From: Streptomyces caelestis
GTDB taxonomy: Bacteria; Actinomycetota; Actinomycetes; Streptomycetales; Streptomycetaceae
DNA length: 64,000 nucleotides
Assembly: GCF_001279005.1 (NCBI RefSeq)
Contig: NZ_LGCN01000196.1
Location: 219,082-283,081, forward strand
Reading direction: 5' to 3'
Part shown: positions 8,731 through 16,438 of the stretch, piece after piece
How positions within the stretch are numbered: the first letter of the stretch is position 1
Layout: every line of letters begins with the position of its first letter
Translations under genes and position numbers: made by a program
Notes under the pieces: model-generated
The model's database searches: none
Told to the model about the DNA's origin: nothing
The model's input: the letters and a program-made list of their open reading frames with translations, nothing else

Positions 8731-9972
8731 ATGAGCGGGAAGGCGGACCCCCGGCCGGCGGGGGAAGGGACCACCTCGAGGACGCGGCTGGACCGGGGGC
8801 GCGGCGCGCTCGGACCCGCGCTGGAGCTCGTGCACACCGGACGCGCGCCGACCCGTGCGGTGCTCACCGCGGAGCTGGGCGTGACCCGCGCGACGGCCGG
8901 TGCGGTCGCCGCCGAACTGGAGGCCCTCGGGCTGATCCGGGTGGACGCCCGGCCCGGTGCGGCGGCCGGTTCGCAGGGGCGCCCCTCGCACCGGCTCTCG
9001 GTCGCCGAGGACGGGCCCGTGGCGCTCGCCGCACAGGTGCACTCCGACGGTTTCCGGGCGGCCCTGGTCGGGCTCGGCGGCCGGATCGTCGCCACGGCGC
9101 CCGGCTGCGAGGTCGTCGACGCCGACCCGGCGAAGGTGCTCGGCTCCGTCGTCGCGGCCGGCGCCGAGCTGCTGGAGGAGACCGGACGGCGGTGCGTGGG
9201 CGCCGGGCTCGCCGTGCCCTCGGCGGTGGCCGAACCGGAGGGGCTCGCCCTCAACCCCCTGCACCTGGCCTGGCCCGCGGGCGCCCCGGTGCGGGAGATC
9301 TTCGCCGAGCAGGTGCGCGCGGCCGGCCTGGACGGGCCCGCCTTCGCGGCCAACGACGTCAACCTCGCCGCCCTCGCCGAACACCGGCACGGTGCCGGGC
9401 GCGGCTCCCGCGACCTGCTGTGCGTGGCCACCGGCCACCGCGGTGTGGGCGGCGCGCTGGTGCTCGACGGCCGCCTGCACTCGGGCAGTTCGGGTCTCGC
9501 CCTGGAGGTCGGCCACCTCGCCGTCAACCCCGAGGGCCGCCCCTGCCACTGCGGCAGCCGCGGCTGTCTCGACGTCGAGGCGGACCCGCTGGCCCTGCTC
9601 ACCGCGGCGGGCCGCGCGCCGGGCCCCGAGATGTCCCTGCTGAAGCAGGCCGACGACCTGATCCACGGCCAGTACGACGACCCGGCCGTGCGCACCGCCG
9701 CCGAGTCCCTCATCGACCGCCTCGGGCTCGGTCTGGCCGGACTGGTGAACATCCTCAACCCGGACCGGATCATCCTCGGCGGACTGCACCGCACCCTGCT
9801 GGAGGCCGACCCGGACCGGCTCCGCGCCGTCGTCGCCGACCGCAGCCTGTGGGGCCGCAGTGGCGGCGTCCCCATCCTCCCCTGCACCCTGGACCACAAC
9901 AGCCTGGTCGGCGCGGCGGAACTGGCCTGGCAGCCGGTGCTGGACGATCCTCTCGGGGCACTGGTGCGATGA
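8731..9972 (+). CDS. ROK-family transcriptional regulator/sugar kinase-like
   Basis: 413 residues. An N-terminal helix-turn-helix (about 30-85, VLTAELGVTRATAGAVAAEL) precedes a ROK domain with GAGLAVPSAV near 155 and the zinc motif CHCGSRGC near residue 271. The glycine-rich EVGHLAVNPEGRPC fits the ROK signature. The HTH marks it as a regulator (NagC/XylR type) rather than a kinase. It is followed by a dehydrogenase and a PPOX gene with short gaps (28 and 32 bases), so it probably heads and controls this operon. Confidence 0.9.
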   Translation: MSGKADPRPAGEGTTSRTRLDRGRGALGPALELVHTGRAPTRAVLTAELGVTRATAGAVAAELEALGLIRVDARPGAAAGSQGRPSHRLSVAEDGPVALAAQVHSDGFRAALVGLGGRIVATAPGCEVVDADPAKVLGSVVAAGAELLEETGRRCVGAGLAVPSAVAEPEGLALNPLHLAWPAGAPVREIFAEQVRAAGLDGPAFAANDVNLAALAEHRHGAGRGSRDLLCVATGHRGVGGALVLDGRLHSGSSGLALEVGHLAVNPEGRPCHCGSRGCLDVEADPLALLTAAGRAPGPEMSLLKQADDLIHGQYDDPAVRTAAESLIDRLGLGLAGLVNILNPDRIILGGLHRTLLEADPDRLRAVVADRSLWGRSGGVPILPCTLDHNSLVGAAELAWQPVLDDPLGALVR

Positions 9973-10000
9973 AGCAGCCCGACAGACAGAAAGCGACGTC

Positions 10001-10891
10001 ATGACCGACAAGCTCACCGTCAGCGTCCTGGGTACCGGCATCATGGGCGCGGCGATGGCCCGCAGCCTCCTGCGCGCGGGGCACACCGTACGGGCCTGGA
10101 ACCGCACCCGCGCCAAGGCCGAACCGCTCGCCGCCGACGGCGCGCGCATCGCCGGCACCCCCGCCGAGGCGGTCGAGTCCGCCGACGTGGTGCTGACCAT
10201 GCTGTACGACGGCCCGGCCACCCTGGAGACGATGCGCCAGGCCGCCCCCGCCCTGCGCGACGGGACCGTGTGGGCGCAGTCCACCACCGCGGGCATCGAG
10301 GGCGTCGCCGAACTGGCAGGTTTCGCCCGCGAGCACGGCCTGCTCTTCTACGACGCCCCGGTCCTGGGCACCCGTCAGCCCGCCGAGACCGGACAGCTGA
10401 CCGTGCTCGCGGCCGGCCCCGCCGAGGGCCGGGACAGGGTGACCCCGGTGTTCGACGCCGTGGGCGCCCGCACCGTGTGGGCGGGGGAGGACGGCGCCAC
10501 GGCCGCGGCGACCCGCCTGAAACTGGTCGCCAACAGCTGGGTGCTCGCCGCGACCACCGCCGCCGGTGAGGCCCTGGCCCTGGCCAAGGCACTCGACGTC
10601 GCACCGGACGGCTTCTTCGACCTCATCGCCGGCGGTCCGCTCGACATGGGCTACCTGCACGCCAAGGCCGGGATGATCCTCGACGGGCGGCTGTCCCCGG
10701 CCCAGTTCGCCGTGACGACCGCGGCGAAGGACGCCAGACTGATCGTGCGGGCCGGTGAACAGCACGGGGTCCGCCTGGACGTGGCCGCCGCGAGCGCCGA
10801 ACGGTTCGAGCGGGCCGACGCGCGGGGCCACGGCGACGAGGACATGGCCGCCGCCTACTACGCCAGTTTCGACGACGACCCGACCACCTGA
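10001..10891 (+). CDS. NAD(P)-dependent beta-hydroxyacid dehydrogenase (3-hydroxyisobutyrate dehydrogenase family)
   Basis: 296 residues, standard length. An N-terminal Rossmann fold opens with VSVLGTGIMGAAMARSLL. The catalytic Lys is in TRLKLVANSWVLA near residue 173, and GTRQPAETGQLTVLAAG near residue 125 fits the substrate-binding GxxGGxxxA region in altered form. Substrate cannot be assigned; imine reductases share this fold. Second gene of the ROK-dehydrogenase-PPOX operon; the ATG is preceded by AGAAAGCGACGTC. Confidence 0.87.
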   Translation: MTDKLTVSVLGTGIMGAAMARSLLRAGHTVRAWNRTRAKAEPLAADGARIAGTPAEAVESADVVLTMLYDGPATLETMRQAAPALRDGTVWAQSTTAGIEGVAELAGFAREHGLLFYDAPVLGTRQPAETGQLTVLAAGPAEGRDRVTPVFDAVGARTVWAGEDGATAAATRLKLVANSWVLAATTAAGEALALAKALDVAPDGFFDLIAGGPLDMGYLHAKAGMILDGRLSPAQFAVTTAAKDARLIVRAGEQHGVRLDVAAASAERFERADARGHGDEDMAAAYYASFDDDPTT

Positions 10892-10923
10892 TCGGCCGAG
10901 CCGCGAGCACGAAGGAGTCCGCA

Positions 10924-11343
10924 GTGTCCAAGCCCCCGCTTCCCCCCGAGGCGCAGGAACTGCTGCGCAAGCCCAACCCCTGCGTCATGGCCACGCTGCG
11001 CTCCGACGGCGCGCCCGTGTCCACCCCCACCTGGTACCTGTGGGAGGACGGCCGCGCGCTGATCAACTTCGACGAGGGCCGGGTGCGCCTGAAGCACGTC
11101 CGCCGTGACCCCCGCGTCACCCTCACCGTCCTGGCCGGCGACGACTGGTACACCCATGTCACCCTGCTCGGCCGGGTGACCGAGATCTACGACGACGAGG
11201 ACCTGGCCGACATCGACCGCCTCTCCCGGCACTACACCGGCAACCCGTACCCCGACCGGGAGCGGACGCGGGTCAGCGGCCGGCTCGAGGTCGAGCGCTG
11301 GCACGGCTGGGGCGCGATGAAGGACAGCGACCAGTCCGGCTGA
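10924..11343 (+). CDS. PPOX-class F420-dependent oxidoreductase
   Basis: 139 residues. A split-barrel flavin/deazaflavin-binding protein of the pyridoxamine-phosphate-oxidase superfamily. Seen: NPCVMATLRSDGAPVSTPTW (residues about 18-37) and RLKHVRRDPRVTLTVL near 57, both typical of the F420-binding subgroup, then the C-terminal RLEVERWHGW. The GTG start has GAAGGAG eight bases upstream. It ends the operon; a hairpin starts 9 bases after the stop. Confidence 0.85.
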   Translation: MSKPPLPPEAQELLRKPNPCVMATLRSDGAPVSTPTWYLWEDGRALINFDEGRVRLKHVRRDPRVTLTVLAGDDWYTHVTLLGRVTEIYDDEDLADIDRLSRHYTGNPYPDRERTRVSGRLEVERWHGWGAMKDSDQSG

Positions 11344-11352
11344 CCGCCCGCT

Positions 11353-11382
11353 CCGTGGCCGGCCCCCGGGGCCGGGCCACGG
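11353..11382 (+). terminator. Hairpin terminator after PPOX gene
   Basis: CCGTGGCC and GGCCACGG arms extended by G/C pairs with one bulge form a strong 30-base hairpin 9 bases after the PPOX stop. There is no T-tract, as is common in Streptomyces. Confidence 0.6.
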
Positions 11383-11806
11383 CGAGGGCCCGGACGGGGT
11401 TCTCGGACAGGACGGGCGCCCCGGGGACTGACACGTGCGGCACGGCGCCGGGGACGGCGGGGACCGCGCTCGCCACTGACGCCCCCCGGGGCAGCCGGTT
11501 CCGCTCCGGGTGCCGACACGTGCGGCACCCGGAAGACCGCGGCGTCCGTCCCGGGCGCGTCGTGTCCCCGGAACGAGAAGCGCGCCGGCTCCCGGCGGGC
11601 GGTGTCCGCGGCGGCCGCGGCGAGCGCCGCGCCGCCCCGGCCGCCCGCACCGTCGAGTGCTTCCCGGGGAACGCGGCCGTCCGTGGACTTTCCGCGGAGC
11701 GTACGCGGTGCCGCCGGGCGTACGACGAACCGGCCCCCTCGTGGGACGGCCCTCGGAGGCGTCGCGCAAGGAGCGACGAGGCAGCGCGTCCGAGGAGCCG
11801 ACGATC
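11383..11806. other. No gene seen
   Basis: About 420 bases of GC-rich DNA without a convincing coding frame on either strand. The last 30 bases contain the GAGGAG site of the broken SHOCT gene. Confidence 0.5.
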
Positions 11807-12093
11807 ATGCGGACCCCGGCGGACTCCGGTGACGGCGGGCCCGGCCTGTGGATCCTGTTCCTCGCCCTGATCCGTCCCCTGGCCGTCGGCGGCGGCGTCG
11901 CCCTGCCGCGTCGCACGGTGGGGCGGGGACGCCGTGGCCCCGGGCCGGACGGCCCGAGGCGGAGGACGACTCGCCCCTCGCGGTGCTCGGTCGCCGCTTC
12001 GCCTCCGGCGAGATCGACGAGGACGAGTACCGGCGTCGGCTCTCGGTCCTGGACGAGCGGTTCGACCGGCGCGGCGAGGGGAGCGGGCGATGA
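11807..12093 (+). pseudogene. Frameshifted SHOCT-domain membrane protein
   Basis: A small membrane protein gene broken by an indel. From the ATG at 11807, preceded by GAGGAGCC, one frame gives a membrane helix (GLWILFLALIRPLAVGGGVA) and then RRTVGRGRRGP. The rest, PEAEDDSPLAVLGRRF and SGEIDEDEYRRRLSVLDERF, is a clear SHOCT domain but lies in another frame. The switch is at about 11930-11945. Intact actinobacterial relatives have helix, RGRRGPW and SHOCT in one frame. SHOCT is a short C-terminal domain of unknown function, often behind a helix. A sequencing error is possible, but extra substitutions in the helix suggest real decay. Confidence 0.65.
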
Positions 12094-12175
12094 CCACGAG
12101 GAGCGCCGGTGCGTTCGCGGGGATCGTGGCGCGGGTGTGAGCCGGGGCGGGGCCGCGCGGCCCGGCGCTCGCGGG

Positions 12176-12201
12176 GCGCCTCCCTCAAGGGCGGGAGGCG
12201 C
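12176..12201. terminator. Bidirectional hairpin between SHOCT remnant and anti-sigma kinase
   Basis: GCGCCTCCC and GGGAGGCGC form a perfect 9-bp stem with an 8-base loop. It lies after the SHOCT frame and 75 bases after the end of the leftward ATPase gene, so it could serve either. Confidence 0.45.
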
Positions 12202-12275
12202 TCCGCCGCCGGGGGCGCCTCCCGGGCCCGCAGGGCGCCGAGACGGGCGCCGGCCGTCCGCGGATCGCGGAGCGG

Positions 12276-12821
12276 TCAGCCGGGGACGGCGGAGCGGGCC
12301 GGGGCCCGTTCGGAGTGGCGGTCCCCGGTGGTGCGTTCCACGAGGGCGACCTCCGCGAAGCGGTGGTCGGCGGGCTCACCGGCCGTGATCCGCGGCCGCC
12401 GGTCCCAGGCGGGCGCGGCGGCCGCGGCCGGCGTCGGCAGGGTGAACCACACGATCTTGCCGGACGCGCCGTCCGGCACCGCGCCCCAGCTCTCGCTCAT
12501 CGCGGCGACCATCGCCAGCCCGCGCCCGCACGTGGCGAGCGGGCTGGCGTCCGCCACGACCGGCAGGCGCGGGTCGTGGTCGCGCACCGAGACCTTGAGC
12601 CGGTCGAGCAGCAGCTCGATCTCGACGGTGCACGTCTTGTCGGGCAGGGCGTGCCGGTGGACGTTGGACAACAACTCCGTGACGCCGAGCGAGGCCCGGT
12701 CTATCAACGAGTCCATGTGCCAGTAGCGCAACTGCGCAGATACGATTCTGCGGACCTGGCCGATCCGCGACGGCAGGGCTTGGAGCTCCACCGCGCAGTG
12801 CCTGCTTGGGTGAGTGATCAC
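12276..12821 (-). CDS. ATP-binding anti-sigma regulatory factor (RsbW-like HATPase)
   Basis: 181 residues. A GHKL-type ATPase like the many small serine kinase/anti-sigma factors of Streptomyces. Seen: helix QVRRIVSAQLRYW (about 24-36), N-box SLGVTELLSNVHRHA (about 46-60), and G-box region LPVVADASPLATCGRGLAMV near 88-108. A Pro/Ala-rich tail follows (about 130-181). GTG start at 12821 was chosen for its GGGGAG site; an upstream extension to 12992 has no homology. No sigma factor or antagonist is adjacent, so its partner is unknown. Confidence 0.8.
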   Translation of the reverse strand: MITHPSRHCAVELQALPSRIGQVRRIVSAQLRYWHMDSLIDRASLGVTELLSNVHRHALPDKTCTVEIELLLDRLKVSVRDHDPRLPVVADASPLATCGRGLAMVAAMSESWGAVPDGASGKIVWFTLPTPAAAAAPAWDRRPRITAGEPADHRFAEVALVERTTGDRHSERAPARSAVPG

Positions 12822-13004
12822 GGCTGCGACTCCCCGACGTGAGGTCCGGAAGAACACGGAAGACGGATCCAGCAGGGCGCCTGCGTGACGCTGCCGCCTG
12901 CTGTCGTGGCCGGCGGGCTGGTTCGCAGCGTTATCGCCGGTAAACCCAGAGTGACGTGAGACCAGCGTGGCGCACGAGGTGAAGTGACGCAAGTCACGGG
13001 CATC

Positions 13005-13328
13005 TCAGGCGCCGCGCCCCGACGCCCGGCGTACGGCCTCGATGAAACGGCGGGCGGCCGGCGGGCCGGGTTCGCCCGGCGCGGGCTCGTGGTCGCCCAG
13101 GGTCAGCGAGTACCGCTTGCCGTTGAGGTCCGCGAGCGCCCGGTCCTCGGGTGCGAACCAGGGCCTGGACGCCCGTACCGCCTGCACCGGCGCGCTGTCG
13201 ATCTCGCTGCCGTAGCTGGTGAGCAGCTCCAGTCGGCCCTCGCTGATCCGGACCTGGCCGGCCCGGGTGAGCGAACGCAGCCGCTTGCCGATCCGCACGC
13301 CCGTGGCCGTGAACTCCGGCTCCGCCAT
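13005..13328 (-). CDS. Conserved small protein of unknown function
   Basis: 107 residues, soluble, predicted mostly beta strands (GVRIGKRLRSLTRAGQVRIS, RLELLTSYGSEI, KRYSLTLGDHE) with a C-terminal helix, which would fit a small PH-like barrel. No catalytic motif is visible. The ATG at 13328 has AAGGGGG upstream. Same strand as the anti-sigma kinase but separated from it by 183 bases, so co-transcription is uncertain. The sequence type is common in Streptomyces, but I know no function. Confidence 0.65.
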   Translation of the reverse strand: MAEPEFTATGVRIGKRLRSLTRAGQVRISEGRLELLTSYGSEIDSAPVQAVRASRPWFAPEDRALADLNGKRYSLTLGDHEPAPGEPGPPAARRFIEAVRRASGRGA

Positions 13329-13546
13329 GCCGCCCGCCCCCTTGTGCGCGTCGGTGTGCCGGACCGTGCTCCACGGGCCGGCTCCTGCCCAGCTCCAGTG
13401 TGCCCCCGTACGGGGCCCTGCTCACGCCGGTGCAGTCTGCCCGCACCCGCCGCCGAGCACCAGTGCGCGCACCTTTGTTCCCCGGGCCCGGGGAGCACTC
13501 GCGCCCGTGCGCCCCCCTGTCGCCCCCTGCGCTCCCCAGGGGTGCC

Positions 13547-13561
13547 TTTGAGTGGCTCAAA
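13547..13561. promoter_or_regulatory. Inverted repeat upstream of cysteine desulfhydrase
   Basis: TTTGAG-TGG-CTCAAA, a perfect 6-bp inverted repeat, lies 99 bases before the Cds1-like start and just before a short reading frame. It may be an operator; there is no direct evidence. Confidence 0.35.
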
Positions 13562-13570
13562 GGAGTGTTT

Positions 13571-13648
13571 ATGCAGGTGAGAGGGGGTGCGGAGGGTGCC
13601 TATGATCGGGGTGCCGACCGCGCGGGACGCCGTCGGCGCTCAGCGTAA
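13571..13648 (+). CDS. Possible 25-residue leader peptide
   Basis: ATG at 13571 with AAAGGAGTG 5-10 bases upstream opens a 25-codon frame ending in TAA 11 bases before the Cds1-like start. The peptide is rich in Arg, Gly and Asp and has no Cys, so it does not look like a cysteine-attenuation leader. A better ribosome site than many genes nearby makes translation plausible, and translational coupling to the next gene would follow. Confidence 0.3.
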   Translation: MQVRGGAEGAYDRGADRAGRRRRSA

Positions 13649-13659
13649 GGAGCCCCGCC

Positions 13660-14784
13660 GTGAGCACTCCCCGACAGACCCCGACCGGCGCCACCCTCGA
13701 CGTCGACCACAGCGACGCCGCCTACCGGTCCTGGCTGAAAGAGGCCGTGCGCAGGGTGCAGGCCGACGCCAACCGCTCGGCCGACACCCACCTGCTGCGC
13801 TTTCCGCTGCCCGAGCGGTGGGGCATCGACCTCTACCTGAAGGACGAGTCGACCCACCCGACCGGCAGCCTCAAGCACCGGCTGGCCCGTTCGCTCTTCC
13901 TCTACGGGCTCTGCAACGGCTGGATCCGTCCGGGCCGCCCGGTGATCGAGGCGTCCAGCGGTTCCACGGCCGTGTCGGAGGCGTACTTCGCGAAGCTGAT
14001 CGGCGTGCCCTTCATCGCCGTCATGCCGCGCACGACGAGCGCCGAGAAGTGCCGCCTGATCGAGTTCCACGGCGGCCGGTGCCACTTCGTGGACGACCCC
14101 CGCACGATGTACGAGGCGTCCGCCGCCCTCGCGGCGGAGACCGGCGGCCACTACATGGACCAGTTCACCTACGCGGAGCGGGCCACGGACTGGCGGGGCA
14201 ACAACAACATCGCCGAATCGATCTTCCGCCAGCTGGAGCTGGAGCGCTTCCCGGAACCCGCGTGGATCGTCGCCACGGCCGGCACCGGCGGCACCTCGGC
14301 GACCCTCGCGCGCTACGTCCACTACATGCAGTACGACACCCGCATCTGTGTCGCCGACCCGGAGAACTCGTGCTTCTTCCAGGGCTGGACCACCGGCGAT
14401 CCGGACGTCGCCTGCGACCGCGGCTCCCGTATCGAGGGCATCGGCCGGCCCCGTATGGAGCCGAGCTTCGTGCCCGGCGCGATCGACCGGATGATGAAGG
14501 TGCCCGACGCGGCCAGTGTCGCCGCCGTGCGGGCCCTGGAGCGGGTCATCGGCCGCAAGGCGGGCGGCTCCACCGGCACCGGGCTGTGGAGCGCGCTGAA
14601 ACTGGTCGCGGAGATGGTCGCGGAGGGCAGGCGGGGGAGTCTGGTGACGCTGCTGTGCGATCCCGGGGACCGGTACCTGGACAAGTACTACTCGGACGCC
14701 TGGCTGGCCGGGCAGGGCTTGGACATCGCGCCGTACACGGCGGCGATCGAGTCCCTGCTGCGGACCGGCGTCTGGCCCGACTGA
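13660..14784 (+). CDS. cds1: PLP-dependent L-cysteine desulfhydrase / cysteine synthase-like protein
   Basis: 374 residues. Fold-type II PLP enzyme related to mycobacterial Cds1, which breaks cysteine to pyruvate, ammonia and H2S. Seen: PLP lysine in HPTGSLKHR at about residue 72, [16 protein letters not shown] near 100, the glycine-rich phosphate loop [14 protein letters not shown] near 205, and the C-terminal [11 protein letters not shown] near 304. A cysteine synthase activity is the alternative. GTG start with GTAAGGAG seven bases upstream. Preceded by a palindrome and possible leader peptide. A decayed SRPBCC gene follows on the other strand. Confidence 0.83.
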   Translation: MSTPRQTPTGATLDVDHSDAAYRSWLKEAVRRVQADANRSADTHLLRFPLPERWGIDLYLKDESTHPTGSLKHRLARSLFLYGLCNGWIRPGRPVIEASSGSTAVSEAYFAKLIGVPFIAVMPRTTSAEKCRLIEFHGGRCHFVDDPRTMYEASAALAAETGGHYMDQFTYAERATDWRGNNNIAESIFRQLELERFPEPAWIVATAGTGGTSATLARYVHYMQYDTRICVADPENSCFFQGWTTGDPDVACDRGSRIEGIGRPRMEPSFVPGAIDRMMKVPDAASVAAVRALERVIGRKAGGSTGTGLWSALKLVAEMVAEGRRGSLVTLLCDPGDRYLDKYYSDAWLAGQGLDIAPYTAAIESLLRTGVWPD

Positions 14785-14789
14785 GGGCC

Positions 14790-15230
14790 GCCCGCGAGCC
14801 GGCGGGCCGGCGAGGTCACCGCGGGGCGGAACGTCCGCCGCGGTCCCGGCCGGGCGGCCCTCGGCAGGAGACGGCACGGGCGCCGTGCCGTCGGCCGCGA
14901 ACGTCCACGGCGTCCGCGTGCCCGCCCCGGCCGGGGCGGGCCGCCGCTCCTCGGCCGGGGCACGGGCGCCCGGCGCGTTCGTCACGCCGACGCGGTAGGC
15001 GTACCCCTCGGGCTCCTCGCTCACGAGGTCCGTCTCGCGGAAGCGGGCGTCGCCCCGGAGCCGGATCCCGCGTCCCGCGCCGTCGTCGAGCGGGCGGGGC
15101 GGCGTGACCGGCCGGACCACTCCGTCCGGCCGGTCGCGTCCTTCGCGAGCGCGCGGTGGACGGACCCCGGCGCGACGGCGGTCTTCCGCCCGAAGACCGG
15201 ACGTACGGGCGCGGTCCGGACGAACTCGTG
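14790..15230 (-). pseudogene. Decayed SRPBCC (polyketide cyclase-like) gene with two frameshifts
   Basis: On the minus strand three frames together spell a typical SRPBCC-fold protein. The first piece, from 15230, reads HEFVRTAPV ... KDATGRTEWSG. The second piece, from about 15117, reads PPRPLDDGAGRGIRLRGDAR and then FRETDLVSEEPEGYAYRV ... AGTRTPWTFAADG. The third, from about 14869, reads RRTFRPAVTSPARRLAG. The frame changes at about 15120 and about 14870, and the codon before HEFV is GGG where a GTG start would be expected. This is a family pattern (START-like lipid or small-molecule binding), so the assignment is by pattern recognition. The copy cannot make the full protein. Confidence 0.6.
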
Positions 15231-15295
15231 CCCCGCGGGGCGTGGACGGCGGGCCGCGGACGTGACCCCCTGGACGGAGACCGGACCCGGCGGTG

Positions 15296-15314
15296 GACGG
15301 GCCGGAGGCCCGTC
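15296..15314 (-). terminator. Hairpin at end of DeoR gene
   Basis: GACGGGCC-GGA-GGCCCGTC, a perfect 8-bp stem with a 3-base loop, overlaps the stop codon of the leftward DeoR gene. No T-tract. Confidence 0.45.
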
Positions 15315-16152
15315 AGACGTCCGCGGCCTTCGAGGACGCCTCGGGCTCGCCCGCCACCACCAGCCGCCGCAGATGCTCGGACACCTCCGCGCGTGCCCCC
15401 GCGGGCAGCCCGGAGTCCGTCACCAGGGTGTCGACCTGCTCCAGGGAGGCGAACGAACTCAGCCCCACCGTGCCCCACTTGGTGTGGTCGGCGACCACGA
15501 CCACCCGCCGGGCCGACTGCACCAGACGCCGGTTGGTCTCCGCCTCCGCGAGGTTCGGCGTCGACAGTCCCGCCTCCACCGATATGCCGTGCACCCCGAG
15601 GAACAGCAGGTCGAAGTGGAGCGCCGCGATCGCCTGGTCGGCCACCGGCCCCACCAGCGAGTCGGACGGCGTGCGCACCCCGCCGGTCAGGACGACCGTG
15701 GCCGCGCCCTGTCGGGTCCCCGACGTGCGCTGCGCGGCGTGGAACACATCGGCCACCCGCACCGAGTTGGTGACCACCGTGAGGTCGGGGACGTCGATCA
15801 GCCGGTGCGCCAGCGCGAACGTCGTCGTACCACCCGAGAGCGCGATCGCCGCGCCGGGGGAGACCAGTTCGGCCGCCGCCCGCGCGATGTCCTCCTTGGC
15901 GGTCGGCTCCAGGCCCGACTTGGCCTCGAACCCGGGCTCGTGCGTACTCGCCTCCACCACCGGGACCGCGCCGCCGTGCACCTTCTCCAGCACGCCCTGC
16001 CGGGCCAGCGCGTCGAGGTCGCGGCGGACCGTCATGTCCGACACGCCGAGCTTGCGGGTCAGCTCGTTGACCCGGACCCCGCCCCGGCGCCGGACCTCGT
16101 CGAGGATCAGGGTGCGCCGCTGCTCCGCGAGCAGGTTCTGATTCTCGCTCAC
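15313..16152 (-). CDS. DeoR/GlpR-family transcriptional regulator
   Basis: 279 residues. An N-terminal winged HTH (about 8-62, VNELTRKLGVSDMTVRRDLD) precedes the DeoR sensor domain with ALSGGTTTFALAHRL near 110, LTGGVRTPSDSLVGP near 160 and VVVADHTKWGTVG near 225. It is only moderately similar to the other DeoR protein in the window. The GTG at 16152 was chosen because family homology begins there, with AAAGGACC upstream. Its neighbours do not point to a sugar pathway, so its target is unknown. Confidence 0.88.
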   Translation of the reverse strand: MSENQNLLAEQRRTLILDEVRRRGGVRVNELTRKLGVSDMTVRRDLDALARQGVLEKVHGGAVPVVEASTHEPGFEAKSGLEPTAKEDIARAAAELVSPGAAIALSGGTTTFALAHRLIDVPDLTVVTNSVRVADVFHAAQRTSGTRQGAATVVLTGGVRTPSDSLVGPVADQAIAALHFDLLFLGVHGISVEAGLSTPNLAEAETNRRLVQSARRVVVVADHTKWGTVGLSSFASLEQVDTLVTDSGLPAGARAEVSEHLRRLVVAGEPEASSKAADV

Positions 16153-16438
16153 GTACGCTCCGGTCCTTTCGCCGCAAACCGCCCGACCCGCCCCGCACTC
16201 TCCGCGACGAGCGGGTTTCCGCCCGTCATCGGTGCGCGGGCGTCCCATCCTCGCACGCCGTGCCCCGGCCGGCGTCACCAGTGTCTCGTCGCGCTCATGT
16301 CATTGACGCCCCGCATGCCGCTTGCCCGTCGCACGGAACGGGGAGATTACGTGACGAGAGGCGCGGGCCGTTCCGCCGCGGGCGGTCCCGTGCCCGCACG
16401 GACGGAGCCGACGGGGCGTCACGGGGGAGGTGCGAAGC

